This document shows, piece after piece, positions 1-7,555 of a stretch of 64,000 bases of DNA. Positions within the stretch are counted from its first letter, which is position 1. Each line of letters opens with the position of its first letter. The stretch covers positions 84,222 through 148,221 of the forward strand of contig NZ_CDBN01000038.1 of assembly GCF_000820085.1 (NCBI RefSeq), written 5' to 3'. The DNA comes from Aeromonas sanarellii (lineage in GTDB: Bacteria > Pseudomonadota > Gammaproteobacteria > Enterobacterales > Aeromonadaceae). The position numbers and the translations under genes are program-made. Under the pieces are notes generated by a model. The model did not search any database, had not been told where the DNA came from, and saw only the letters and a list, made by a program, of their open reading frames with translations.

Positions 1-1
1 G

Positions 2-679
2 CAGGCCGCCCCCGACTTCCCGCCCCTCACCGGGCGAGTGGTGGACGAGGCCAACCTGATGTCCCGCAAGCAGGCCCACCAGCTCACCCAGCAACTGGCC
101 GCCTTCGAGCAGCGCAGCGGCATCCAGCTGGTGGTGGTCTCCATCGACAGCCTGGATGGCGAGACAATAGAGGAGTACGGCTACCAGCTTGGTCGTCACT
201 GGGGGATCGGCCAGAAGGGCAAGGACAACGGCGTCCTGCTGCTCATCGCCCAGGACGAGCGCAAGGTGCGCATCGAGGTGGGGTATGGCCTGGAAGGGGC
301 CCTACCCGATGCCATCGCCGCCAACATCATCCAGACCCGGATCCTGCCGGCCTTCAAGCGCGGCGACATGGTGGCCGGCATCGTCTACGGCAGCCAGGGC
401 ATCATGCAGGCCCTGGCCGGGGAGTATCAGCCCGTGGACAACGCCAGCAAGGAGGATAAGCCGGGCGGCCCCTGGCTCTTCATCCTGGTGGTGATTGCGA
501 TGATAGTGCTGCACCACCTGCGCGGGGGGGGTGGAGGTGGCGGCCGCGGTCGTCGCCGCGCCGCCTACCTGGCCGGTGGATTCGGTGCCGGCTCCTTTGG
601 CGGCCGCTCTGGCGGTGGTGGCGGTTTCAGTGGCGGCGGCGGCAGTTTTGGCGGCGGCGGTGCCTCCGGCGGTTGGTAA
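2..679 (+). CDS. TPM-domain (YgcG-like) membrane protein, 5' end outside window
   Basis: The frame is open to the left edge, and the residues before the first in-window GTG (FPPLTGRVVDEANLMS) are a typical start of a mature TPM domain, so the signal peptide and true start lie outside the window. The TPM_phosphatase domain runs to about residue 140, with the family signature KDNGVLLLIAQDERKVRIEV followed by a GYGLEGALPD stretch. One transmembrane helix follows (LFILVVIAMIVL), then a basic patch and a Gly/Ser-rich tail ending GGGASGGW. This is the usual architecture of YgcG-type proteins, which normally sit next to lemA; lemA would be expected just upstream. Molecular function is not established; a role in envelope or photosystem-like repair is only family lore. 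Confidence 0.85.
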   Translation, partial: QAAPDFPPLTGRVVDEANLMSRKQAHQLTQQLAAFEQRSGIQLVVVSIDSLDGETIEEYGYQLGRHWGIGQKGKDNGVLLLIAQDERKVRIEVGYGLEGALPDAIAANIIQTRILPAFKRGDMVAGIVYGSQGIMQALAGEYQPVDNASKEDKPGGPWLFILVVIAMIVLHHLRGGGGGGGRGRRRAAYLAGGFGAGSFGGRSGGGGGFSGGGGSFGGGGASGGW

Positions 680-701
680 TCAGGGAGCAAGAGACAACAC
701 A

Positions 702-1319
702 ATGATTTCGAAACAGTTTTTCCACACCTTGCAGGCCAGGGTGCGACAGGCAGAGCTCGCCACGGACGCCGAACTGGTCACAGTGCTGGCCCCCGCCAGC
801 GACGGCTATCGCTATATTCCGACCCTGTGGGCCGCCCTGCTGGCCATGCTCACCCCCCTGCTGGTGTTCCAGCTCGGCTTCTGGCTTGGCTGGTACGAGA
901 TCCTGCTGGTGCAGTGGTCGGTCTGGCTGCTGCTGAGCCTGCTGTTCCACTGGACCCCCATCAAGATGCGGCTCATTCCCAAGAAGGTGCGTCAGCACCG
1001 CGCCGCCCTGATGGCCCGCCTGCAATTCGTCGAACAGGGGCTGCACCGCACCCGCGACCGGCTCGGGGTGCTGATCTTCGTCTCGGTGGCGGAGCACTAC
1101 GTGGAGATCCTGGTGGATGACGGCATCGCCCAGCACATCGACAACGCCCAGTGGCAGCAGATCATTGACGACTTCGTGGTACGGGTGCGCAACAAGGAGG
1201 TCGAGCAGGGTTTCCTCGAATGTGTGGAGCGCACCAGCGCCATCCTGACCGATGCCTTCCCCGCCACCCGGGATCAGAACGAGCTGCCCGACAGCCTGAT
1301 CATCCTGGATAAACCCTGA
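702..1319 (+). CDS. TPM-domain protein, second paralogue
   Basis: A 205-residue protein begins with ATG at 702, 22 bases after the upstream TPM gene, with a purine-rich stretch (CAGGGAGCAAGAG) in front. The open frame extends further upstream, but those codons only read through the Gly-rich coding region of the previous gene. The N-terminal part (VRQAELATDAELVTVLAPASDGYRYIP) resembles the TPM_phosphatase start. Two hydrophobic helices lie at about residues 40-85, and the C-terminal half carries LGVLIFVSVAEHYVEILVDDGIAQHI, a degenerate TPM core. Two consecutive TPM genes after lemA are common in proteobacteria and probably form one operon. Function is unknown. Confidence 0.85.
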   Translation: MISKQFFHTLQARVRQAELATDAELVTVLAPASDGYRYIPTLWAALLAMLTPLLVFQLGFWLGWYEILLVQWSVWLLLSLLFHWTPIKMRLIPKKVRQHRAALMARLQFVEQGLHRTRDRLGVLIFVSVAEHYVEILVDDGIAQHIDNAQWQQIIDDFVVRVRNKEVEQGFLECVERTSAILTDAFPATRDQNELPDSLIILDKP

Positions 1320-1395
1320 TCGGGTTTAAAAAACCGGCATTCTGCTCAAGGGATAGGCATTCGATAAAGATGATGAAAAATAAGGGGAAAAATGA

Positions 1396-1424
1396 TTGAC
1401 CCCAATCCCGCTTTCCCCTACATT
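1396..1424 (+). promoter_or_regulatory. Promoter of tRNA-Ser
   Basis: TTGACC (1396-1401) and TACATT (1419-1424) are separated by 17 bases. The -10 is followed by a GC-rich discriminator (ACGCCCCG), which is typical of stable-RNA promoters under stringent control. The predicted start lies about 35 bases before the mature tRNA. Confidence 0.65.
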
Positions 1425-1464
1425 ACGCCCCGTTCCGGCGCAACGGCGCTGTGAGCGAAAATTT

Positions 1465-1552
1465 GGTGAGGTGTCCGAGTGGCTGAAGGAGCACGCCTGG
1501 AAAGTGTGTATACGGCAACGTATCGAGGGTTCGAATCCCTCCCTCACCGCCA
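1465..1552 (+). tRNA. tRNA-Ser(GGA)
   Basis: This is an 88-nt class II tRNA. The acceptor stem GGTGAGG (1465-1471) pairs with CCTCACC (1542-1548), then comes discriminator G and an encoded CCA. The anticodon loop CTGGAAA sits in stem CACGC/GTGTG and gives anticodon GGA. The long variable arm is TATAC-GGCAAC-GTATC, and the T arm is GAGGG-TTCGAAT-CCCTC. It closely matches the tRNA-Ser(GGA) of enterobacteria. It reads UCC and UCU codons and is transcribed alone, with its own promoter and terminator. Confidence 0.97.
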
Positions 1553-1560
1553 AATAAAGT

Positions 1561-1590
1561 AAAAGGGCCTGTCGCAAGACAGGCCCTTTT
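1561..1590 (+). terminator. Rho-independent terminator after tRNA-Ser
   Basis: A perfect inverted repeat, AAAAGGGCCTGTC / GACAGGCCCTTTT with loop GCAA, starts 8 bases after the tRNA CCA. Confidence 0.9.
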
Positions 1591-1596
1591 ACTTTG

Positions 1597-1757
1597 TCCG
1601 GTGATGGGCGGCTCGGTTCTAACCCTGGTTCGACAAGGGGGCAGGACAGCCCCCTTGGACAGCCGCAGGCTGCCCGCAGGGCGAGCGCCAGGGACGGCGC
1701 GAGTCAATCCCGACCCAGCACCAGATTATAAAGAACCGACCTCAGGGTCGGTTTTTT
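1597..1757 (+). other. Structured non-coding segment with tRNA-3'-end-like sequence and terminator
   Basis: The segment contains hairpin AAGGGGGC-AGGACA-GCCCCCTT (1635-1656) and a smaller AGCC-GCA-GGCT. At 1704-1723 there is a stretch reading TCAATCCCGACCCAGCACCA, which looks like the T-loop and 3' end of a tRNA including CCA. I find no matching 5' acceptor half and no closed T stem, so it is not a tRNA gene. A terminator, ACCGACC-TCAG-GGTCGGT plus a T run, closes it at 1735-1757. It may be a tRNA-derived or processed-spacer repeat co-transcribed with the tRNA promoter. No credible protein gene is present. Confidence 0.4.
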
Positions 1758-2089
1758 GCTTTCCACACCGGCCTGCCCGCAAATGCCGCAAGGGGAAAGC
1801 CAGCCCCCTCATCGGGTGCGGGCAAGGCGACTGGCCTCAAAACGCAGTCCACAACCCCCCTTTCGCTTTCCAGCGCGGCACAAGCCCGCCCTCGCCCCAT
1901 CGCGCCCGATGGACAAGCCCGTCATCCTCGTTTTCCTGCCCTTATGATCTTCCCGTTCTGGCCGACACAGGGAGGTGTCCCCCTGTCGGTGCAGCCCCCC
2001 GGATATTTGCTCACCGATTGGATATCGTTTTGAAAAACTGATAGTTAAATAGCTACACTAGCCACACACATCGCATAGGATATGGACAA
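1758..2089. other. Intergenic region, nothing recognised
   Basis: A 330-base gap between the tRNA region and the stator genes. A 146-codon plus-strand open frame (1601-2041) covers most of it, but it runs through the terminators and hairpins and has no recognisable protein features. The last 50 bases before 2090 are AT-richer (TAGTTAAATAGCTACACTAGCC) and probably hold the promoter of the stator pair; I cannot assign its boxes with confidence. Confidence 0.4.
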
Positions 2090-2848
2090 ATGAGTCTGAT
2101 TGGTCTGCTGCTGGCCCTGGCTGCCATCCTGGGCGGCAACATCATCGAAGGGGGACATCCCAGCGCCCTGCTCGATCTGCCCGCCTTTCTTATCGTCATC
2201 GGCGGGACCGTGGGGGCGGCGCTGACTCAATTCCCCTTCTCGGTCGTCGGCAAAACCTTCAAACGCTTCAAGTGGCTCATCTCTCCCCTGCGCCTCGACA
2301 TGCTGGAGCAGGCCCAGCTGCTCGAGACCCTCGCGGGCAACGCACGGCGCAGCGGCATGCTGGCGCTGGAGGGGATGATCGACGACATCAAGGATCCCTT
2401 CCTGCAGAAGGGGGTCCAGATGATGGTGGATGGTTACGAGAAGACCAAGATCCACGAGGTGCTGGAAAACGAGATCGAGTTCGAGCAGGAAGATCTCGAG
2501 CAGACCGTCAAATTCTACGAGGCCATGGGGGGCTACTGCCCGACCATGGGGATCGTCGGGGCCGTGTTCGGCCTCATTCACGCCATGGGGCTGCTGGATG
2601 CGCCGGACAAGCTGGGGGGCGCCATTGCGGTGGCCTTCATCGCCACCATCTACGGGGTGGGCGCCGCCAACCTGATCTTCCTGCCCTTTGGCAACCGCTA
2701 CAAGGGCTTCGCCCACCAGATCCGCCACTACAAGGAGATGACCCTGACCGGCATCCTCTGCATCGTGGACGGCGAGTCACAGCAGCGGCTGCAAGTGACC
2801 CTTGAACCCTACCTCGGAGGCCATGGTGGCGAAAAAGAAAAAGGCTGA
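2090..2848 (+). CDS. MotA/PomA-family flagellar stator subunit (MotC/PomA2-like)
   Basis: A 252-residue inner-membrane protein of the MotA/TolQ/ExbB family. TM1 is residues 2-20 (LIGLLLALAAILGGNIIEGG) and TM2 about 26-46 (ALLDLPAFLIVIGGTVGAAL). A cytoplasmic loop with charged residues contacting the rotor covers about 50-150. TM3 and TM4 contain the pore-lining signatures GGYCPTMGIVGAVFGLIHAM and IAVAFIATIYGVGAANLIFLP. With the next gene it should form the ion-driven stator that powers flagellar rotation. The NIIEGGHPSAL start resembles the Pseudomonas MotC / Aeromonas PomA2 group rather than E. coli MotA. Which ion it uses cannot be read from the sequence. No other flagellar genes are nearby, so it is a satellite stator locus. 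Confidence 0.9.
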   Translation: MSLIGLLLALAAILGGNIIEGGHPSALLDLPAFLIVIGGTVGAALTQFPFSVVGKTFKRFKWLISPLRLDMLEQAQLLETLAGNARRSGMLALEGMIDDIKDPFLQKGVQMMVDGYEKTKIHEVLENEIEFEQEDLEQTVKFYEAMGGYCPTMGIVGAVFGLIHAMGLLDAPDKLGGAIAVAFIATIYGVGAANLIFLPFGNRYKGFAHQIRHYKEMTLTGILCIVDGESQQRLQVTLEPYLGGHGGEKEKG

Positions 2849-3701
2849 GGCGCCGGAGAACCATGAGCGCTGGCTGGTCTCCTACGCCGACTTCATGACC
2901 CTGCTGTTCGCCCTGTTCGTGGTGCTCTACTCCTTCGCCATGGCCAAGCAGTCGGAGACCCGGGTGCTGATCCAGGGCTTTATCGAATCCCTCGGCAAGA
3001 TAGGCCTCATCTCCCTGCCCGCGGGCTCCCCCGTGATGCAGGGGGGAACCGGCATCCTGGAGCCCGAGTCCAAGACTACGCCGGGGACCTCCGACAAGGA
3101 GAAGGTGCTCGAGACGGAGGCCCCCGCGTCGGCCGCCGATCCCTTCAACGAGACCATAGGCGCGTCCGAGAAACCCAGCGCGACCGAATCCTGGCCGCAC
3201 AAGACCAAGGAGCAGGACTGGACCACCAGCACCAAGCAGAAGCTGGAGCAGCAGCTAAAGAGCCAGATCGAGTCCAAGGAGATCGAGGTGGAGCAGCTCG
3301 GCAGCCAGCTGGTGATCCGCATCGGCGAGAAGACCCTGTTCCCGGCGGATTCGGCCTTCCTGCAGCCCCAGTTCATCCCCCTGGTCAACAAGGTCTCCGA
3401 CGTGCTGGCGGACATCCCCGGCATGGTGGTGGTCACCGGCCACACCGACAACTCCCAGGCCCCGGTGGAACTCTACCGCAACAACTGGGAGCTCTCGGTG
3501 CTGCGGGCCGCCACCATAGTCCACACCCTGCTGACCAACCCCAAGCTCGACTCCCGCCGGGTCATCGCCCAGGGTGTGGCCGACACCCAGCCCCGCTATC
3601 CCAACGACACCCCGGCCCACCGCCAGGCCAACCGGCGGGTGGAAATAGTGCTCTCCCAGGGCAAGGCCGCCGAACAGGCGCTTCCCCTCCTCACCCCCTG
3701 A
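2823..3701 (+). CDS. MotB/PomB-family flagellar stator subunit
   Basis: I place the start at ATG 2823 because GGAGG (2815-2819) precedes it at good spacing; it overlaps the end of the MotA-like gene by 26 bases, implying translational coupling. The short basic N-terminus (MVAKKKKAEAPENHERW) leads into the single transmembrane helix SYADFMTLLFALFVVLYSFAMA. Its Asp is the conserved ion-carrying residue, and the adjacent plug/linker is long (about residues 45-155) and Pro/Ser/Glu-rich. The C-terminal OmpA-like peptidoglycan-binding domain has VVVTGHTDNSQAP and RANRRVEIVLS. It anchors the stator to the wall. A terminator follows directly. Confidence 0.9.
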   Translation: MVAKKKKAEAPENHERWLVSYADFMTLLFALFVVLYSFAMAKQSETRVLIQGFIESLGKIGLISLPAGSPVMQGGTGILEPESKTTPGTSDKEKVLETEAPASAADPFNETIGASEKPSATESWPHKTKEQDWTTSTKQKLEQQLKSQIESKEIEVEQLGSQLVIRIGEKTLFPADSAFLQPQFIPLVNKVSDVLADIPGMVVVTGHTDNSQAPVELYRNNWELSVLRAATIVHTLLTNPKLDSRRVIAQGVADTQPRYPNDTPAHRQANRRVEIVLSQGKAAEQALPLLTP

Positions 3702-3706
3702 CAACA

Positions 3707-3729
3707 GACCCCGCCCTGGCGGGGTCTTT
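3707..3729 (+). terminator. Terminator after the stator pair
   Basis: GACCCCGCC / GGCGGGGTC starts 5 bases after the stop and is followed by TTTCATTT. Confidence 0.8.
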
Positions 3730-3961
3730 CATTTGCGCTGATTAGTTTATTTTTCAAACGTTCTCGCGATTTCCCGCACCTCATGGTCGTTATTGAAAAT
3801 GACTCTCAAATGGGAAACTTGACCCCGCTAGCAAAACCAGATTTTCATCTTGGTGATTAATAATTAATCCTTTGAAATGACATGTAAATCAGTACGAAAG
3901 TGGCATACTACGTAACACCCTTGTTAAGTCACATGATTAATTTGGTTAGGGAAAAACCTAT
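3730..3961 (+). promoter_or_regulatory. nuo operon promoter region with AT-rich palindrome
   Basis: A 230-base AT-rich gap in front of nuoA. It contains a perfect 15-bp palindrome GATTAAT-A-ATTAATC at 3855-3869, with related AT-rich stretches downstream (CATGATTAATTTGG at 3931-3944). The positions fit an operator for a global respiratory regulator, but the sequence does not match ArcA, FNR or NarL consensus well enough to name one. A weak Shine-Dalgarno TTAGGGA precedes nuoA. I could not pick a single convincing -35/-10 pair. Confidence 0.5.
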
Positions 3962-4366
3962 ATGTTTGCTGATATTGCCGTCCAGCATTGGGCTTTTGCT
4001 GTCTACATCATTGGCGCCATCTGTATCTGCCTGACCATGATAGGCCTGGCAGCCTTGCTGGGGGGGCGAGCCTATGGTCGAGCCAAGAACAAACCCTTCG
4101 AATCCGGGGTGGATTCTGTCGGCAACGCCCGCCTGCGCTTCTCCGCCAAGTTTTATCTGGTCGCCATGTTCTTCGTCATCTTCGATGTCGAGGCGCTCTA
4201 CCTGTTTGCCTGGTCCGTCTCCGTGCGCGAGAGCGGCTGGGTCGGCTTCATCGAAGCCACCATCTTCATCACCTTGCTGCTGGTAGGCCTCATCTACCTG
4301 TGGCGCATCGGCGCCCTCGACTGGGCCCCGAAGAAGCGTGTCCTGACTGACAAGAAACCAGACTGA
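3962..4366 (+). CDS. nuoA: NADH-quinone oxidoreductase subunit A
   Basis: A 134-residue membrane subunit at the hinge between the hydrophilic and membrane arms of complex I. Three transmembrane helices lie at about 10-32, 64-84 and 93-115. The family motif is [40 protein letters not shown], given here in summary, with the conserved acidic residues FDVEALYL in TM2. It is the first gene of a 13-gene nuo operon with the canonical order. A 29-base gap separates it from nuoB. Length is near that of E. coli NuoA (147 residues). Confidence 0.97.
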   Translation: MFADIAVQHWAFAVYIIGAICICLTMIGLAALLGGRAYGRAKNKPFESGVDSVGNARLRFSAKFYLVAMFFVIFDVEALYLFAWSVSVRESGWVGFIEATIFITLLLVGLIYLWRIGALDWAPKKRVLTDKKPD

Positions 4367-4395
4367 ACTACCGATTATCTCTTTGAGGTTGCACC

Positions 4396-5070
4396 ATGAA
4401 GTACACCCTGACCCGGATTGACCCGGATGCGCCCGTCGAGCGCTACCCCCAGGAACAGCGCCAGACCGTCGATGATCCACTGGCGCAGCAAGCGACCCGC
4501 GGCATCATGATCGGGCGTCTCGAAGAGGTGCTGCAAGACACCGTCAACTGGGGCCGCAAGAACTCCCTCTGGCCCTACAACTTCGGCATCTCCTGCTGCT
4601 ATGTGGAGATGTGTACCGCCTTCACCTCCCCCCACGACGTGGCCCGTTTCGGTGCCGAAGTCATTCGCGCCTCGCCCCGTCAGGCGGACTTCATGGTGAT
4701 CGCCGGTACCCCCTTCATCAAGATGGCCCCCGTCATCCAGCGACTCTATGAGCAGTTGCTCGAACCCAAGTGGGTCATCTCCATGGGAGCATGCGCCAAC
4801 TCGGGCGGCATGTATGACATCTACTCGGTCGTTCAGGGTGTCGACAAGTTCCTGCCGGTCGACGTCTACATCCCGGGCTGCCCGCCCCGTCCCGAGGCCT
4901 TCCTGCAGGCCCTGATGCTGTTGCAGGACTCCATCGGCAAGGAGCGCCGTCCCCTCTCCTGGGTGGTCGGCGATCAGGGGATCTACCGTCCCCAGATGCA
5001 GGCCGAGAAGGATCGCAAGCGCGGCGAGCGCATCCAAGTCACCAACCTGCGCACGCCGGATGAGATCTGA
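4396..5070 (+). CDS. nuoB: NADH-quinone oxidoreductase subunit B
   Basis: A 224-residue peripheral-arm subunit that carries cluster N2, the last [4Fe-4S] centre before quinone. All four ligand positions are visible: the tandem Cys pair in [10 protein letters not shown], the Cys of [12 protein letters not shown] and the Cys of [13 protein letters not shown] precedes the ATG. The stop is two bases before nuoCD, so the two are surely co-translated. Length and motifs match functional NuoB proteins. Confidence 0.98.
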   Translation: MKYTLTRIDPDAPVERYPQEQRQTVDDPLAQQATRGIMIGRLEEVLQDTVNWGRKNSLWPYNFGISCCYVEMCTAFTSPHDVARFGAEVIRASPRQADFMVIAGTPFIKMAPVIQRLYEQLLEPKWVISMGACANSGGMYDIYSVVQGVDKFLPVDVYIPGCPPRPEAFLQALMLLQDSIGKERRPLSWVVGDQGIYRPQMQAEKDRKRGERIQVTNLRTPDEI

Positions 5071-5072
5071 CC

Positions 5073-6878
5073 ATGAAACTGACTCGAGAATTCCCAAGCA
5101 ACTACACCATGGCCCAGTGGCAGACCTCAGATCATGGCGATGCCCAGGTGGTCGGCGAGCTGTTCGCCCACTTCGGGGCCGAACGCTTCACCGTGCAGAG
5201 CACCCGCACCGGCGTGCCGGTGATCTGGCTCTCCCGCGAGCTGCTGCTGGACGTGATGGGCTTCCTGAAAAAGCTGCCCTCCCCCTTCGTGATGCTGTTT
5301 GACTTGAGCGCCACCGACGAGCGAATGCGCAGCCATCGCCACGGCCTGCCGGACAGCGACTTCACCGTCTTCTATCACCTCATCTCCATCGACCGCAACG
5401 CCGACGTCATGCTGAAGGTGCCGCTCAAGGAGGGCGATCTGAACCTGCCCACCGTCACGCGCCACTTCCCCAACGCCAACTGGTACGAGCGGGAGGTCTG
5501 GGATCTGATGGGCATCACCTTCGAGGGTCACCCCCATCTCACCCGCATCATGATGCCCAAGAGCTGGCAGGGCCACCCGCTGCGCAAGGACTATCCGGCA
5601 CGGGCTACCGAATTCGACCCCTTCATGCTCGATGCGGTCAAGCAGGATCAGGAGCAGGACAACCTGCTGTTCAAGCCGGAAGAGTGGGGCATGGCCCGGG
5701 GCAACGAGAACGAGGACTACATGTTCCTGAACCTCGGCCCTAACCACCCCTCCGCCCACGGCGCCTTCCGCCTGGTGCTGCAGCTCGACGGCGAGGAGAT
5801 CCGCGACTGCGTGCCCGACATCGGCTACCACCACCGCGGCGCCGAGAAGATGGGCGAGCGCCAGTCCTGGCACAGCTACATCCCCTACACCGACCGGGTC
5901 GAGTACCTGGGGGGGGTGATGAACAACCTGCCCTATGTGCTGGCGGTCGAGAAGCTGGCAGGCATCAAGGTGCCGGCCCGGGTCGACATGATCCGGGTCA
6001 TGATGGCGGAGCTGTTCCGCATCCAGAGCCACTTGCTGTTCCTCGGTACCTACATCCAGGACGTGGGGGCCATGACCCCGGTCTTCTTCACCTTCACCGA
6101 CCGGCAGAAGATCTACACCATCATCGAGGCCATCACAGGCGCGCGCATGCACCCGGCCTGGTTCCGCATCGGCGGCGTGGCCCACGATCTGCCGGTGGGC
6201 TGGGCCCGCCTCATCCAGGACAACCTGCTGAGCTGGCTGCCCAAGCGGCTGATGGAGTATGAGAAGGCGGCCATGCGCAACAGCATACTGCGCGGCCGTA
6301 CCATAGGCGTCGCCGCCTACAACACGGCCCAGGCGCTGGCCTGGGGCACCACGGGAGGCGGTCTGCGCGCCACCGGCCTCAACTTCGACGTGCGCAAATG
6401 GCGCCCGTACTCCGGCTACGATCAGTTCGAGTTCGAGGTGCCGGTGGGCGCCAACGGGGATGCCTACGACCGCGCCACCGTGCGCATCGAGGAGATCCGC
6501 CAGAGCCTGCGCATCATAGAGCAGTGCATGAAGAACATGCCGGAAGGGCCGTTCAAGGCGGATCACCCGCTCACCACTCCGCCCCCCAAGGAGCGCACCC
6601 TGCAGGACATCGAGACCCTGATCACCCACTTCCTGCAAGTGTCGTGGGGCCCGGTGATGCCGGCCGCCGAGTCCTTCCAGATGATAGAGGCGACCAAGGG
6701 GATCAACAGCTATTACCTGACCAGCGACGGCTCCACCATGAGCTACCGGACCCGGATCCGCACCCCGAGCTTCGCCCACCTGCAGCAGATCCCCTCGGTG
6801 ATCCGCGGCCAGATGGTGTCGGATCTCATCGTCTACCTGGGCAGTATCGATTTCGTTATGTCAGATGTGGATCGTTGA
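5073..6878 (+). CDS. nuoC: NADH-quinone oxidoreductase subunits C and D, fused
   Basis: A 601-residue fusion protein often called nuoCD. Residues 1 to about 180 are the 30-kDa NuoC domain ([19 protein letters not shown] is its signature), and about 205-601 form the 49-kDa NuoD domain, starting [16 protein letters not shown]. NuoD supplies most of the quinone pocket (the conserved HPSAHG His lies in this motif) and descends from the [NiFe]-hydrogenase large subunit. The fused form is the rule in Enterobacteriaceae and relatives. The 72 bases to nuoE hold a hairpin. Confidence 0.98.
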   Translation: MKLTREFPSNYTMAQWQTSDHGDAQVVGELFAHFGAERFTVQSTRTGVPVIWLSRELLLDVMGFLKKLPSPFVMLFDLSATDERMRSHRHGLPDSDFTVFYHLISIDRNADVMLKVPLKEGDLNLPTVTRHFPNANWYEREVWDLMGITFEGHPHLTRIMMPKSWQGHPLRKDYPARATEFDPFMLDAVKQDQEQDNLLFKPEEWGMARGNENEDYMFLNLGPNHPSAHGAFRLVLQLDGEEIRDCVPDIGYHHRGAEKMGERQSWHSYIPYTDRVEYLGGVMNNLPYVLAVEKLAGIKVPARVDMIRVMMAELFRIQSHLLFLGTYIQDVGAMTPVFFTFTDRQKIYTIIEAITGARMHPAWFRIGGVAHDLPVGWARLIQDNLLSWLPKRLMEYEKAAMRNSILRGRTIGVAAYNTAQALAWGTTGGGLRATGLNFDVRKWRPYSGYDQFEFEVPVGANGDAYDRATVRIEEIRQSLRIIEQCMKNMPEGPFKADHPLTTPPPKERTLQDIETLITHFLQVSWGPVMPAAESFQMIEATKGINSYYLTSDGSTMSYRTRIRTPSFAHLQQIPSVIRGQMVSDLIVYLGSIDFVMSDVDR

Positions 6879-6885
6879 GTCCTCT

Positions 6886-6904
6886 CGCCCCGACCGACGG
6901 GGCG
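6886..6904 (+). other. Intra-operon hairpin between nuoCD and nuoE
   Basis: CGCCCCG-ACCGA-CGGGGCG is a perfect 7-bp stem with no U tract. It lies 7 bases after the nuoCD stop in one of the longest gaps of the operon. It is probably an mRNA processing or stability element rather than a terminator. Confidence 0.45.
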
Positions 6905-6950
6905 AAGGGCAAGACGCGCAGTAAAGGGAAAAGCCACAAAAGGTCAAGTC

Positions 6951-7490
6951 ATGAGCCAATGTCAGTGTCACAATAACCAGACCCCACAAGGGCAAGGGGC
7001 ATGCAGCAGCAAACAGGGCGATTTCGTCCTGAGCCAGGCTGAACGCGATGCCATCGAACACGAGAAACACCACTACGAAGATCCCCGTGCCGCCAGCATC
7101 GAAGCGCTCAAGATAGTGCAGCAGGCCCGCGGCTGGGTGCCCGACGGCGCCATCCACGCCATCGGTGCCGAACTCGGCATCCCCGCCAGCGACGTGGAAG
7201 GGGTCGCCACCTTCTACAGCCAGATCTTCCGCCAGCCGGTGGGTCGCCACATCATCCGCGTCTGCGACAGCATGGTCTGCTATATCAACGGCCACGAGCA
7301 GCTGCTGGCCGGTCTGAAAGAGGTCGTCAATCTGGCCCCCGGCCAGACCTCCCCGGACGGCCGTTTCACCCTGCTGCCCGTCTGCTGTCTCGGCAACTGC
7401 GACAAGGGGCCGGCCATCATGATCGATGACGACACCTACGGCGGGCTCGACGCCGTCAGCCTGCTCAAGACCCTGGAGGCCTACCCATGA
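6951..7490 (+). CDS. nuoE: NADH-quinone oxidoreductase subunit E
   Basis: A 179-residue thioredoxin-fold subunit of the NADH-input module carrying the [2Fe-2S] cluster N1a. The ligands are Cys-x4-Cys in VCDSMVC and the pair in CCLGNC. The first about 20 residues ([19 protein letters not shown]) are an unusual Cys-rich extension compared with E. coli NuoE. The helical domain motif [20 protein letters not shown] is well conserved. The stop overlaps an ATG (ATGA at 7487-7490) that opens a mini-frame before nuoF. Confidence 0.97.
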   Translation: MSQCQCHNNQTPQGQGACSSKQGDFVLSQAERDAIEHEKHHYEDPRAASIEALKIVQQARGWVPDGAIHAIGAELGIPASDVEGVATFYSQIFRQPVGRHIIRVCDSMVCYINGHEQLLAGLKEVVNLAPGQTSPDGRFTLLPVCCLGNCDKGPAIMIDDDTYGGLDAVSLLKTLEAYP

Positions 7491-7555
7491 GCCTCTCCCG
7501 CAGATCAGATACAAGCGGCCAGTTCAAGACCCTGGAGGGCAATCTATGTCCATGA
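7487..7555 (+). CDS. Bridging mini-ORF between nuoE and nuoF (22 codons)
   Basis: The start overlaps the nuoE stop as ATGA, and the stop overlaps an in-frame nuoF ATG (7552) as ATGA. The peptide begins [11 protein letters not shown] and ends [10 protein letters not shown]. The FKTLE part comes from a 15-bp direct repeat of the nuoE tail (7465-7479 and 7524-7538), and the MSL start mirrors the nuoF start MSLQ. It looks like the product of a junction duplication. It may act only as a translational coupler; no peptide function is implied. Confidence 0.4.
   Translation: MSLSRRSDTSGQFKTLEGNLCP

Noticed and set aside
1704..1723. A second tRNA gene behind tRNA-Ser
   Set aside because: Only a 3'-end-like stretch is present; acceptor 5' strand, D arm, anticodon arm and a paired T stem are missing.
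1601..2041. 146-codon plus-strand open frame after tRNA-Ser
   Set aside because: It crosses hairpins and a terminator, has no ribosome site, and its Pro/Arg/Ser-rich product looks like random GC-rich translation.
5127..6779. 550-codon minus-strand frame opposite nuoCD
   Set aside because: Shadow of the nuoCD codon pattern; nuoCD is certain.
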